Positions 1 to 13,505 of a stretch of DNA of 64,000 nt are shown piece after piece. The stretch is taken from the NCBI RefSeq assembly GCF_004027225.2, contig NC_044278.2, positions 5,828,001-5,892,000 of the forward strand, given 5' to 3'. Position 1 is the first letter of the stretch, and each line of letters begins with the position of its first letter. The notes under the pieces were generated by a model. That model did no database searches. It saw nothing but the letters and a program-made list of their open reading frames with translations, and was not told the DNA's origin. The DNA comes from Strigops habroptila. Lineage: Eukaryota > Chordata > Aves > Psittaciformes > Psittacidae. Made by a program: the position numbers and the translations under genes.

Positions 1-2749
1 TAGCTTCAATCAGTACTATGTTTCACTAGATTTAAACCAGTTAATCAGGTATGCATAGTTCTGTAGCCATTTCCGAGCTATTCAGTTTCTCTTCAGGTTC
101 ATTTTTTTTTTACACAGTTGGCATCATTGTGTGATAAAAATTACCAGATGCATCTCCAAATTTAGCTTAGTACAGTCATCAAATATTGCAAGTGGCTATA
201 TTTCCTACATTACAATAGCAGAAATTGGTGCATAATTAGCCCTTTGTATAGCACAGTGGCAAGGAAGGAGATAGTACTAAGAAGCAGAAATGTACGAGCA
301 GATTTGGTGATGAATGTCTTGGGCAAAAAAGCCGAAGGACAAAAAAAAAGGAAAAAAATCAGTGAGACAAGGCATGTCTGCACAGCAGAGTAAGCTCCTT
401 TACCTAGTGTCTGGCAACAAGGCTGTGAGGAAGCTTTGGTTCAGCATCTCTGTAGGCGCAGTTCATATTGACTGAAATGCTGATCTTAACAGCTCAAGTT
501 CAGTATTGCCCTAATATGGCTGCTTCTCCTCTGAAGCAGAACAAGTGTGAGCAGAGGAGCTTTTGTCAGTATCCAGTTGTCCTCCCTGATCTGTCTAAAA
601 GCAGCAGGTTTAGAGACATGCTTAAGTGGTGTATGTATGTCTCAGCTTGGAGCATTTTGCTAAACTGTAAAACTATAAACTTAAAAGAGTAGAAGTTATC
701 CTAGTAAAACAGTAGGCTTAGGCGCAATGATTTGGCTGTGTACCTGCAGGTATTCCCTGAAGATGTAATTCAATTTTCATTTGTTGCACATTCAATGTAT
801 TTCTCATTTTGTTTGTGTAATGATTGATTTTGTGCTAAAGACTGGAAATCATGCTAAACTGAATATGATTATTTTCTCTTTCCACAGTATTAAAATCTTT
901 TGCAAAATAGAAAAAGATCCGGACCAGAGAGAATGCTGTCCTTTTCTTTATAGCAGAAGAATCAATTGATTTATCTGAACAAGGGATATGTTTACATCCT
1001 CCTCAAAAATAACAAAAAAACCAAACAAGAAGCTATGAAAAGCTTTGCTTTGTATTTTCCTTTACTGAGAAACTAGTGCCTGTGGCTTTCTTCATGCATT
1101 AAATAGGTAATATTGCTACCCATGAAGAGATGGAAAAGATGGTTTACTTGATGGTGGCTCCAACTCAAAGGCAGTGTCTTCAAAGCAATGTAGAATGTTA
1201 AGGGAAGAAACAAACACTTTACTTGCAAGTTTAGGAACTATATTTAACATAAACAGTGGATATATATCCCAAGGAATTTATTTTCAAGCAACTGGGAAGG
1301 AGGACTTCCTGCCTTATGCTACATCCAGTTGTTCACCACCGTCATAGTGTTAAAAGGGGTGTGACATAGCGCTGAGAACAGCTGATTCATTTGTGGTAAT
1401 TGCTCAAATGGGAGGCTGCTGTGTCTTCTGGGAAGGTGAAAGGAGAAGGAGGCAGTGTGAGTTCAGGTAGCTGGAGCTCAGTCTTTGGAGGTAAGAGAGT
1501 TGCTGTCAGGCTCCTGGACTTTAAGACATCCAAGTGACTGACACAGGATGCAACACGTGGACTTTGGGCTGTGTTTGGAATGAGCAGGGGCTTCTGGATG
1601 AAAAAGGCTGAATTTGGCAAGTAAAGAGCCTGAGTGTTTTCACTGTAGAACATAGGAATCGCATTGAGTGCTTGTTATGGTTATGAATGAGCTTCTTCGT
1701 ATGCCTGGTAAATGAAATAGTGGTACAAATCTCCTGCCATGACTCCATGCCATTATTGCTCATTTATTTGAGATGAATTCTGTATCTGCTTTGAGAAGAA
1801 AAGGGAAAGCAGAGAGGAGAGGAGGGGAAAGGGAGAGGAGTGAAAAAAACTGAGGAGAGAGGAGAGGAAAAGGAAAGGAAAGAGAAAAGAAAAAAGAGGA
1901 ATGAAAAAGAGAAAATGGAATAGAAGAAAAAAAGATGACAAAGTGACAATGTGGTTATTTGTGTTTTGATGAAGTTACTGGAAAATAGAAAACAAATTTA
2001 GTCTCTGTTTGGCAAATGGTAGTTAGGGAAATGAAATGGCAGTGGAACTATGAGACCATAAAACTGAATATTTATTCTGTGAGCTCCAGGCCTTGAGTTC
2101 AAGAAATGTTCATTCTTCACTTCTACCTATCTGCACCTGTAACACCTGTGAATGACAACTGTTCGAGTATTTCAGACCACTCAAGGCAGGACACAAACTT
2201 GGCTTTCTTAAATACGGATGAAACAGTCGCATGCGCTTTATTTTAACTTAAACATTACAGGAAAACTGCGAAAAAGCAATTTCTGACCATTTTATGCGAA
2301 TTAGACAAGTTAAAGGCAATCAAATTTGTTGCAAATATGTATCTGCTTTAATACTTTCTTTTAAGGTTTAAACACTGCAATATGCATTTATCATTTAACA
2401 TGAATTGTATTTTTCTATCTATAGTTTGAATAAAAGTTAGCTATACAGCTCTCTGAATGATTACTTAGTTACATAAAAATAATTCAATCTCTCTAAATAT
2501 AATTTTAATGTGTAATTTATCATATTTAATTGTATTTAATGAGGGCTTATCTGACATTACATTTAGGTGCATATGTGAGATTTTGCATATTTCAGTGATT
2601 TAGTCAGGTATGAAATTGGTAAAAATATAAATGAGTATAAATTCCATGTGAGCAATCAAAATACAGATTTTATCCTTAATTATCTACTTTCAGGTGAAAA
2701 TATTTATCATTTCCTGCGAGGCTTGTTCAGTGTTGTTGGGGTGACCTTG
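1..2749. other. Gene-free AT-rich sequence
   Basis: No open frame here exceeds about 90 codons, and none has recognisable protein character. Apart from the purine tract near 1.8 kb I see no repeat family, RNA gene or splice-bounded exon. It is best read as intergenic or intronic avian DNA. Confidence 0.7.
1791..1936 (+). repeat. Purine-rich (GA/GGAAA) low-complexity tract
   Basis: About 145 bp is almost pure A and G on the plus strand, made of irregular GGAAA, GAGA and AAAG units. The pyrimidine-rich complement produces two spurious Phe/Ser/Leu-rich frames. Long homopurine tracts can form triplex (H-) DNA. There is no sign that this one is functional. Confidence 0.85.
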
Positions 2750-2785
2750 TGTCGCGGTTTAAGCCCAGCCGGTAACTCAGAAACC
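2750..2785 (-). mobile_element. Relic of an ERV LTR end
   Basis: Thirty-six bases match the plus-strand start of the LTRs at 17711, 46126 and 55442 (TGTCGCGGTTTAAGCCCAGC and onward to the ACTCAGAAACC stretch), after which similarity stops abruptly. It is a truncated LTR edge. By the polarity of the full provirus it is the U5 end of a minus-strand element. No matching right edge or duplication was found. Confidence 0.7.
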
Positions 2786-5700
2786 TTGGAAAGCTGGACT
2801 TTTCTGATGAAACTTGTAAAATTGTTTTCTTAATGTAAGTCACTTTGGGGTAATTAGGTGACAATGCAGTTGAACGTTATTTGTGTTTATGTAAAGAAAG
2901 TTAGCATTGCGTTTTGATCTACTTTGACTCTCAGTTCTCAATTAAGCATAAGGATAAACATGCGTGAATAGGAAAGTGTAGTTCCAGACTAGTGATGTTT
3001 ATTTATGATATAATAGCTGTAAAATGTTACAAACTCCTGCATGCCAAGGTATTCATATTAAATTAAAATGATATGAGTATGTGTGGTGAAATTAAAACTG
3101 AAATATACTGCTCACTGAATGCTAGTGTATCCCTGAGCATGTCCAGTAGGCAGGATACTCCGTAACATCACCAAAAGGTGTTCATTCTTTCTCTCTCTCA
3201 CTTCTGGATTTCTTTGAGCTTTAGCACCTCCTGTACTCATTTATTATGTATTTTGTAAGTTACTTAGATTTAGCATCAAGATGCTGAGCTACCCATCATT
3301 TCACTTACTCTTAGTCATCTTGTTATGCATCACAAATATTGAAATGTCTTGTTAATAAAGTAGTTGCTTATTTAGAATGTTAAAACTACAGATTATGTGA
3401 CAGTGGGATGCCCAGAAGGTAAAATCCATTAAAGATGTCTGTTTAAGGGAAAACTGAGGGTAGGATAATAAATTTTCATCTGTGTGTAGCCATCATTACC
3501 TCTTCGCTGTAAAGTCTGGGCTTCTCATTCGTCACACTTTTTAGCAAGGGTAGAAGAGGGATGGAGTAGAATGAATCATTGCAAGTTCCTATCAGCACTT
3601 CCCATTACAATGATCACAGCTAATGCTGCATTTAGGTCCTGCTGGGTGCTCCATAATTCTGCCAAAGAAGTCATGGATTCTGCTGAAACATGCAATTCCT
3701 ATGTTGCAGGAATATTTCAATATTTTACTTTGTTATGCATTGTAAAGTATCATTTTCCATTTTGAAACCATAACAACAGGACATTCTTAAATGCTAATAC
3801 TGTTAGTGTATGCATTGTAATCATTCTAGAGAGAATACAAATGAAAAACCTGAAAGTTTATCTAAGATAAATACTTCAAAATATTTAAGGAATACACTAG
3901 AATAAACACAACTGCAGAGAACATAAAATACAGAGTGATGTTCAGTAAAACATTTTGAAAATACAGTGTATTAAAAACTATTTTCAAGTTAAGTGCTGTT
4001 TCAGAAGAGTCTGCATAATTAGATACATGCAGAAGGCTTTTAAGGTGGTGATAGAATTATTCCATTGGGCCTGATGATCTCGTATGGACATTGCTGCTAG
4101 TAAGAACAAAAAAGAAGGAGATGCTGAAACACTCCATGAGACTGTCTTGTAGTTCCTAGAATCTGGATCTTTAACAAGAGCAGATCCTCATTCCTGGACA
4201 TGTTTTTTTCCTGCACTTATTTTTCTAAGAGGATCATAACAAAGGAGAAGGTGCTAAGAAAACTAGAGTTTTTTAAAATTAGCCGCACATGGGAGGTGAA
4301 CATATGTGATAGTTTAATACAAAATTCTCTGTGTGCTTTAAGAAACTCCTCTGAAAAACACCACAGCTAGTGTGAGATATTTGTGTTATTTAAAAAGACT
4401 TGTTCAGGTAAGTGCTCCTTTTGTAGCTTGGAGAACATACTGTAGGTGTGCTCAAAAAAATCTTCCATCCGTAAAATTGTTTGTGCACAAAGAAGACTGT
4501 ATAAAAGGAGATAGCACTGACCTTTTATTTTGCTTATGGCCTACAGACCCTAGTCATCAACATATAAATTAAGTATGTTGAAAGTGGTGTCCCACTCATA
4601 CATGACTGGATTTTATGAGTCGTGTCTGTTATGTCACTATTTAGCGCCGTTGATCGCTCTTTAATTTTGAGTCACTGTTAATAGAGATATGAGTTTGAAA
4701 CATTTCACATAGGCTGTACAGCTAAGGTAAGTGTCAGTGGTGTATGGAAAGATGTGGCAGGAGATTACCTGTGAGGGAACTTTTGCTGTGCAGTTTGTTT
4801 CGCCTGGCTTCATATTTACAGATCACTGGTCAGATGGTGAGTTACTTAAGATTGCTACAGCGCGTTTCCAGAAAGGGTGGAAATCAAGTGGTGGTTATCT
4901 GTCACTCTTTTGCTAAGGAGCATTCCACTAACATTCTTCCATGTTCTGGTTATTAATATTATTCAAGATACTATTTGTTTCCAAAGAGTCATTTCAGATG
5001 CAACACCTGGGATAGCCTAAGCTTAAGAAGGACATTTTTAAATGGTCATTTTAAGGGAATACACGATGCTTCATTTTACTCAGTTGCATTGAGCCTTATA
5101 GTTCATCAAGATGGCAAACCAAATGCTGGGTTCAAATAGATGTGTGTTTAGATAGGTTTGTATCAGAAATTTCACAGGAAAAAAGATGCTTTAATTTCTT
5201 ACCTATAGCTACAAAAAAACTTCTGTAGTACCTACTCAGGGATCACTACTCAGTTGAAGCTATGTTGAGTTATCTGTCCAGAGACAACCTGACCCTAAAA
5301 TATCTTCTTCATTATAGAACTCAGTGAAGCTGCTTTTTCTGTTTTCACCATGTTTTCTTGTTTTCTGAGGTTTTAAGGATGTTAAGGAGGAAAATAATGT
5401 TAAATCCTACAAATTGAAAGAATGATCTTACCTCCATTCTCTCTCTCTCACATACGTACACAAAGGCCTTGAATGTGTTCCAGTTTAGCGAAACGGTTAA
5501 AAAATATGAATGCTGAATAAATACGAATTTAAACACTGGAGTTAAAGCTGAAGAGCAAACAAAATATTTTTAGGACTTAATATGATTACGAATATCTTTA
5601 TGACTTTGACTTCAAAATCAGCATTGTATGCAAAGCTTCTAGCTGGATATTCATATTGTATCGCAGCATAAAGTGCTACAGTTATGTGTCTGAAGGAAAT

Positions 5701-6035
5701 AGCCATCCATGGAAAAATCCGAAAAACACTATGCCATACTATCTATCTCAGGTGTTTGACTCTTCTAATGTGGGTGACTGTCTCTGAAAACAAATGAGCA
5801 TGCAGAGAAGCCAGGTTGATGATCAAAAGATAATTAGCTTTGTAGATATTTGTAAGTAATAATTAAATTGGAGGATGTTGCACGTAGCACTGTATTAAAA
5901 GTAATAGGTAACCATCAAACTACCATAAAGGAAATTATATGCTGCTTTAGTATATTGTCTGTGATATGATTATTCTAATGATTGACTTACATATACCTCT
6001 TTCTTCTTATTCAGAAATGTTAAGGATTGACTCGA

Positions 6036-6139
6036 GTTTGTTTGTGGATTTGGGTTTTGGGTGGTTTTGTTTGTTTGTTTGTTTTTGGGGTTGTTAGGTT
6101 TTGGGGTTCGTTGTTTGGTTTTTGGGTGTTTTTTTCATT
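6036..6139 (+). repeat. G/T-rich low-complexity tract
   Basis: About 100 bp contains (GTTT)n followed by several runs of three or four G separated by T, with almost no A or C. This is simple-sequence DNA. The G runs could in principle fold as a quadruplex on the plus strand. Confidence 0.75.
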
Positions 6140-9100
6140 TTAAGAGATTTATTTTACAGTAAATGAATATTTGGTGGAGAAAATGCCTGTAAAAAATATT
6201 TTTGGAGTATTTCTTGGATCCAGCATGAATTTGACTAGAGGTTGAGGTCTAAAGATCTATCAGGCCCTAGATTCATGGTGGTGTTTTGAGGTGTATTTGG
6301 TTATTTCCATGTCAAACCCCCCTGTCCTAATGGTATAGGGAGGGATGGCATAAAAATACAGCCAGCAGCTGAGTCTGTCTGCCACAGCAATGAAACAGCC
6401 ACATATTTAGTGATTAGTGTGACTCACAGCAGTGACTACAACATGAATATCCCATGAAGTTCTCATAACCATTAAGTTAGTGGTTGCTTTTTGTTTTGTT
6501 CATGCTCTCCTGTTAAAGAAACCTTGAAAGATCTCTGTTTTGGCCAACGAAGAATAATGAGAAAAAAGAAGAAAAACCCTTAAAAAACCCAAACCAAAAC
6601 AAAAACCACCCATCCCAGTATTTTTCAGGAAAAAAAGGAAAGACTAGTCTAGTTTTTCAATAATTTCAACTTCTTACTTTCAACAGATAATATAAAATTT
6701 CTCTCTAGACACTATTCCGCAATAATTGCCAGTTTGGAATAATGAAAAACTGTCTAACTTTTTAAGATAAGAATTTCTGACTGAGCATAGTTACGATGTT
6801 TATTGTTTATTTTGTGGGGTTTTTGTTTTGTTTCATTTGATTTCTGTTTGGGTTTTTGTTTAGTTTGTTTGAAACTGTGGAACATGACAATCGGAAATGG
6901 TTCCAGCAGCTGGTTTTTCTGCATGAAAAATTCTGCCAGGTATAGAGTTCCATTCTCAGCCGTGAGGCTCTTTTAACCTTAAGAAACCAAATTGGTCTTG
7001 CTTTTTTGTGGTTTTGTTGTACATGTGCAACAGTCTCCTGCCTGTGTGATGTCTGTTTTAGCCTGTATTTTACTGGTGACACCTTGATAAATTCCAGTTT
7101 CTCTTGATTGTCATAACTGCTGCCCTTCTCCTTGTCTCTGCAGCACAACTAGTGATAGTACCCTTTTCTAGTTCTCATCTATAATCCTTACAAGGTTTAT
7201 TTGGAAACCATGCTTACAGTTAGTATTATCCAATATAAACTAAGCTGGTGTTCCTGGCTGAGCAGGCTTAAGTCTCTTTGTGATGAATATAATTGATAAC
7301 AGTCCTTGGGATAAAGTACCTCTGAAAAGACTGTCAGCTCAACTATATATAAGCACAATATGAGGTGAGGATTTGGGAAGAAGTTTGAAATATGGTTTTA
7401 ATCTCAGTTAACTGTTTACCTAAATATGTTCTTAACTGTTAAACCATAAAGTATGTCTAACGTATTGAGTTATGCAGGATGCCAGTATGTGCTGTGATTA
7501 TTTCACACATCAGAACTTCATTATTACTTACGTTTCTCTGGAGTATTTTGCATTTCTTTTGTTTATTTTTTATCATAACACTTCTGAGTCACAATATCTT
7601 CCTTTTGATCATTTCTGGACATACAGTAAATTAAGACAGGAATTCCTTTGGGATTTAGGTATAATCTCCATGATACAAACAAGGCTGTTAGGCATAGGTT
7701 ATAGTGATATTGGGCATCTCTAACCATGAGAAACAAAATCTAGATCTTCTGAATAATTATAATTTTGAACAGCCACACACCATAACTGTTTTCCCTTTAA
7801 TTTGTTCATCAGTGAGTGTCCCAGAACTTTACTGCACCTGTCCTATGAATTGAAAACCAGGGAATTTACATAAATACAGGTGACTTCTATATATATATCT
7901 GATGAACTCTTTTGGCTTTGATTTTGCAGCCCTACTAGGAGATGATAAGCCTTATGGCTTTTCTGCAAGTCAGAAGTCTAATACTCTGGGAACGGGAAAG
8001 AGCCAAAGTGACGGAAATCTTGTTCCCTCTCAATGACTGGCATATTTATTGTGTTATAGCAGCATATCAGACTCAAAGTCTCTAATGGCCATGCCTATGT
8101 GGAGCCAACAGAAGTTATACCAATTCTTCAGCCACTCTCCTTGACCTTCTTATTATCATGACTTCTATCCGGTCTGCAGAAGGATTGCAGCTAATTAGTC
8201 ATAGCAGTGTTACAGGTCACAGAGACGTTTACATTTTTGGTAGCAGATTGGAGAGAGGTTCAAGACCTCAGAGACGTAAGGATGTTTTAGACCACATGAA
8301 TACTATAGCTGATCTTGTGTCCTAAATACACACCATGTATGCTTTTATTTGCTAAAAGATCTTACAATTATATTTTATGTAGTCTCATGATAAATGAGGA
8401 GGGTTCGTTCTGGTAGATCCATAAGTTAAATGAGAATATCAGAATATGAGGTTTCCTTAAACAGTACTTCTCAAAGCTTGATATTTTACAGAAATCCACA
8501 AGAAATGGTAACCGTAGTGTGCCATGAGCACAAATCTGAAAATAAAAACACCTCTGAAAGCTGTAAAGATTTTTAGACTTTTTCTTGGGTTTGCTGGTGG
8601 GTTTTAAGATGATGTCATGATTTTTTATCTTTGTCAACTTCTTGAAATTGAATCTATTCATTTTCTTTCTCTCTCAACCTGCCTGGACTGATTCTGGCAG
8701 CTGGAAACAACTGAAGACGTTTTCCTCAGGTATCCTGTCAGTTTCCCAGCTTCCAAAACTGGAAGCAGAAGGACCAGGTTCTGTGAGCTTCTCTTCAACC
8801 CGCATCTTCCTTGTTCATCTTGCAATAATGACATCTCTCAGTCCAAAAATCTCAGATCTTAAAATATTCTGCTCTTTATTACCTGTGTTACTTGGGTTTT
8901 TTTAGGAAAAAGATAACTTTGAGAGATCTAACTACTCAAATGAGATTAAATAATGAGGGTGTTTCGCTTCTGGTGGTCATGGTGGCTTGCTTATGTATTT
9001 TTTAAATGTAAGGTCAGCCTGATTGTGAGAGTATAGTTCCCTTTACTCAAAATTGCTTAATCTGAGGGATGAATTACAGATGCTGTGTATTCTCCAATTT

Positions 9101-12100
9101 ATACTAGCTGTTTGTGCATCCTGTATGACTAAGTGGGGCTTGTCAAACACTTCCCCCAGTATCTATTACACTAGGGTGGCGAGGGCAGACTGACTCGCTT
9201 GAAGCTGTCAGCTCTGAGCTGCTCTGACAGCTCTGGCAAAAGTCCTCTTTTATGGCAGCTGTGAATGTCATCTGTTGTCTTTAAGCATGTTGTCACCATG
9301 GCTACTTAATGTTTAGGTGGAATATTGGTCTATACCTACAAAGGCTGTGCCTAAGCTATATAAAAATATATCTCTCTATATATACAAAATATACTTTTGC
9401 TTCTTCATACTTGGGTCAACTTTGTTTTTCTGCTTGCCCTCAAGGAACTAAATCGATAGTGTATGACACTCGGACACAGAAATGCAACAGCACAAGTTCA
9501 TCTCGCTTCCTCTTTATATTGTGCAGTATTTGGAGAGAAGCTGATAGCAGATGTCCTTCATCTAATCCTAATTCACTTTTTCATTGATTCCAAAAGTCTA
9601 CGGTATCTCAAGTTATTGAACACTTAAAATAGTCTATTTGGAGTTTTCTTTAGTTGTAATAAAAAAATGACAGTTTACAGGCCTTGCTACTTTTTAAAGT
9701 TTGAGTTGTTGAAAGAAAAGATAGAGAGTTTTTCCATCCCTTCAAACTTTGTGGATTTCTATCTGCTTCTGTAAGAACTAATAATAATAATTTTCTGTGT
9801 GAGAGGTGGATTTCATATTTGGTAATACAAATGGGACCATGGTATTCTCACAGTAAGGCATATTCTCAGAAGGAAGTCTGAACTAAAAAGACATTTCAAA
9901 AAGCTAAGACAAGCCAGAAATTTTCTATTTAAAGAGAAAATCTGTGCTCCCCAGGCATAAGACAGTTCACACTTAAAAAATGTCACCTCAGGGACTAGAA
10001 ATTGATTTCTTGATTTTTCCTAGTTGCCTTTCTAAGTTTGTGATACATGGCCTAACAAGTAGTTTTCTTGTAACAGGGAAGCATAGTAAATTTGTCATTA
10101 AAAAATCTAATCCCCAGCTAGCAATGAGCCAAGGAACATTTGAATATTTTCTTTATCATCTTGCAGTTTACTTTCCCTCGTATTGTAGATTTTGTGTAAA
10201 TTAGGAGAGAGAGTCATATGCTTAACTGAAAGACTGAGTCAGTAATTGAGGATTTCATTCTTTGTATCCTCTGGAAAGTCATCTATATTTATTATGCATC
10301 ACTACCATTAAACAGAGATGCTGAACTCGGCTTGGATCATGCTGTTTCATGCCTGCGTATAGCTCATTTGTTTGGCAGACAGCTGATTTACGTGATCAAG
10401 AGTGTTTTTAGCTTGCTGTGTAAATCTGTAGCTGGGGACCGTGACTTCTAATGGGTCTCTTTTCACCACAAGGACATGTCAGTATTTCTTCAGGTTTCCA
10501 TGTGCCATGCAGAGCTGGTCAGTGGATGACTTGGTGCATACCAAGAGAACCCACGCAGAGGTGCTGTACTGAAAATGTCTGAAAGGAGCAAGCCATAAAC
10601 CTGATTGAGTTGATTTTCCTGAAGGAAGTATTAAATCTGACAAGCTCGGTGATAATAATAATTAGCCGTCCTACTGGGCTGCTGGGAGGTTTAATTCATT
10701 AGTAGGTCTTACTCTTCCATGTGAGTGTAACTGTTGATTTTGTCTGGGAAATATACGCTGGCTCAAGTCAGAGGAGGATTAGATTGTATAGCTACAAATC
10801 AAATAACTGGGCAGAAACTACCTCTTGCAAACACAAACCCTTATAAAAACTTCTGTTGTAACATCAGTAAGAAAGTACAGTAGTTTCTCTGCTTGGAAGA
10901 CTCAGGATGTCACAAACAGTTTGAACTCCAGATCTATGGCATTGCTTTGAAATAAAACATGATAAAATAAGCGGAACACTTTTTCCCTTTTTTTAGCCTT
11001 GTAGGAGAACACTGCCTGCCTACTTTTTTTTTTTTTGGTAGGTATATGTGGTTAGAAATGATTGTGAAATATGATCTGTGGAAAGGTTTATTAGAATGTG
11101 TTAAAAAGCTGTCTGACTAAAACTTCCTTGTCTTGCTGAGCTTTGGGACATCTGCTCTTTTAACTCATGTACATATTTTCCTAGAAGCCAAAAATCAATA
11201 TGAAGCCCAAATGCAGTATTTTCTTTGTAGCAGGAAATGTTTACTTTGTTCTTTATTTCCGGCCTTATAAGAAGCTTTTGAAAGATGGCTTTTTCTTGTA
11301 TTTTTCAACAGTATGATAGCCTTGCAGATGCTGTTCTACTGAATTTTATTGCCAGCCTACCAATACAGGAAGGATCAGTTACTGAATAAACAGTATACTT
11401 GTAGTTTTTTCTAGAAACACCTCAACTTCAGCTCTGGAACTTTATTTTTAAAGGGAGTCCCAAGCTCAAACTATAGTAGAAGATTCATTCTTCTGAAAAT
11501 AATTTGATTCAATTACATTTGGCTTTATGGGCTGAATGCCATTCCACGGCCTTTTAATCCATCATGCCTGATTCTTTCACAGCAGCACATCACTACTCCC
11601 TGCAGCACCCCATGGTGTGGCACCTGCTATGTTGACTAGTATTTCTACCTTTCTCAGTGATTACATGTGAATGTAACGGTTGCATAAATATCCTAATTTC
11701 TTGGTGAGTGATAGCTCCTGTACCTTGTTGGTATGTTCTTTTTGTTCCTTTTTCTAAAGCCACAGCCAGACGAACTTGCTTTGATGAGAGAACATAGCAG
11801 TGTTCAAATGTAGTCAATGTCACTTAATGACTTTTATTTCCTGTAGCTTTCTGGTTTCTTTTGGAGAATGATGACCAGGTTTATCTTTAAAATAATGCCA
11901 TAAAACATTGTCCATCTCTCAGAAATTTAAACAAGGCATTCTGTGATGATATATACCTATTTCAAGGGGCTGTTAGTAGTGCAGATGTGATAGTGAGGGT
12001 GCTGCAAGGGTTTACTCTGAGAATTAACCTCACATATTATATGCAAAAGAGTAGTCTCCAATTACCATAGTCATAAACAGACTTTAAATTTAGATAAGTA

Positions 12101-13482
12101 AATACTCTTGGTTTATGTGCTCAAATTATTTGATAAACCTATGCACAGAATTTTATGAAATAATGTGCAAAATATGACCTTGTAAAGTAGTGTTAAGTGA
12201 TTGCTTTGGGGTTTTGTAACTTCTAATGAGAGCATTCTAGAACTTCCTACCGAACAGAATGATATAACAAAGTGTGTGGTTTCCATTGGCATTGTATTTT
12301 CAGCTTTTTGAACTGCCTACTATTGGACAATATTAATAAAAAATGTAACTGTCAAGTTGAGATCATGATTCAACACTGAAATCAGTGGATAATGCTCTGA
12401 ATGTTTTATTTATGTGGAAAAATGTTAAAACTCATTCTTAAGCTCCTTTGTTTTATACACATATTTTCCTGAGTGAGTGTTGATCTAAGTGTTTGGACTT
12501 CAGTCTACTGCAAGGAACAAATAATTGTGTTCATATATGTTGAAAAATAGATGTTTTTGTGGTTTACTGCTTTAAGTTGTTAGTGTCTCAGGTAAAGACT
12601 TTTAAAATGTGATTTATTTTAATAGCATCACTTAACATGATTTGATCTCTGTAGGAAGAAGACAGTTCATTACTGAGCTCTCTACTTCTCAGCTGGCTCC
12701 ACCACTTTACAGCACAGTACTGTTTATTTTTTTACTAGGTCATTGGATTCCACAGTAGGTTATACTTCTGCTAAACAGCTTGGCCTCCTATGGAGACAAA
12801 ATCTGTGACCTTCTAAGGCTTCCTAGCTTTGGAGATGTCAGGTCTACATTAAAGAATAACTGTTTAATCAGAAGAAGATTTTCACTGATGAAGTGTTAGG
12901 ACATACAGATTATTCCAAGGAAACTTCTAATCTCAGCACTTCACAGGAAAATACTTAGCAAAATATTGTTGAAAAAAATACATATTTTTATGTAGACTAC
13001 TGACATGAAACGGGTCCTTCCTGTAACTCCAGTGCCATTTGTAGGTCCTGAGGCTAATTGTATTTTCACATTTGTGTGGAGTCACGGAAATGGAAGGAAA
13101 GATACTTCTTTTTCTTTCTTTTTGCAAGCTTCAACTTCTGTTCATCATATATTTTCTATGAGAGCTTTCAAATTTTACTATCTTCTTTTTTTAATGAAAA
13201 GACTGTTAAAAATCTTTTTCCTCACCACCTCCACAGTGTTGGTTGTGTTTTTGTGGGTTTTTTTGGTCTGTGGGGTTTGGAGTTTCGTTTTGTTTTGGTT
13301 TTTAAATAGAAAATAGCTTTTAATTAAGGAAAACAATGGGGAAACGGGAGTAAAATGATATCGCAGATTACATTCCTAAATTTTGTCTGCAGTGCTACGT
13401 CTTTTCTTTCCTACTTTTATATGACCCTTTCTAAAATATGCAGTAATTAGAAAGGGCGAAATTTAATTTCTTTGCCAGCATT

Positions 13483-13505
13483 GCATACAGATGTAATCTG
13501 TATGC
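13483..13505. repeat. Perfect 10-bp inverted repeat, 3-nt loop
   Basis: GCATACAGAT at 13483-13492 is followed by GTA and then the exact reverse complement ATCTGTATGC at 13496-13505. This could form a cruciform or, if transcribed, a short hairpin. No context suggests a microRNA: the stem does not extend much further. Confidence 0.8.

Noticed and set aside
1753..1949. Phe/Ser/Leu-rich minus-strand frames resembling a signal peptide or membrane protein
   Set aside because: Product of the purine-rich low-complexity tract.
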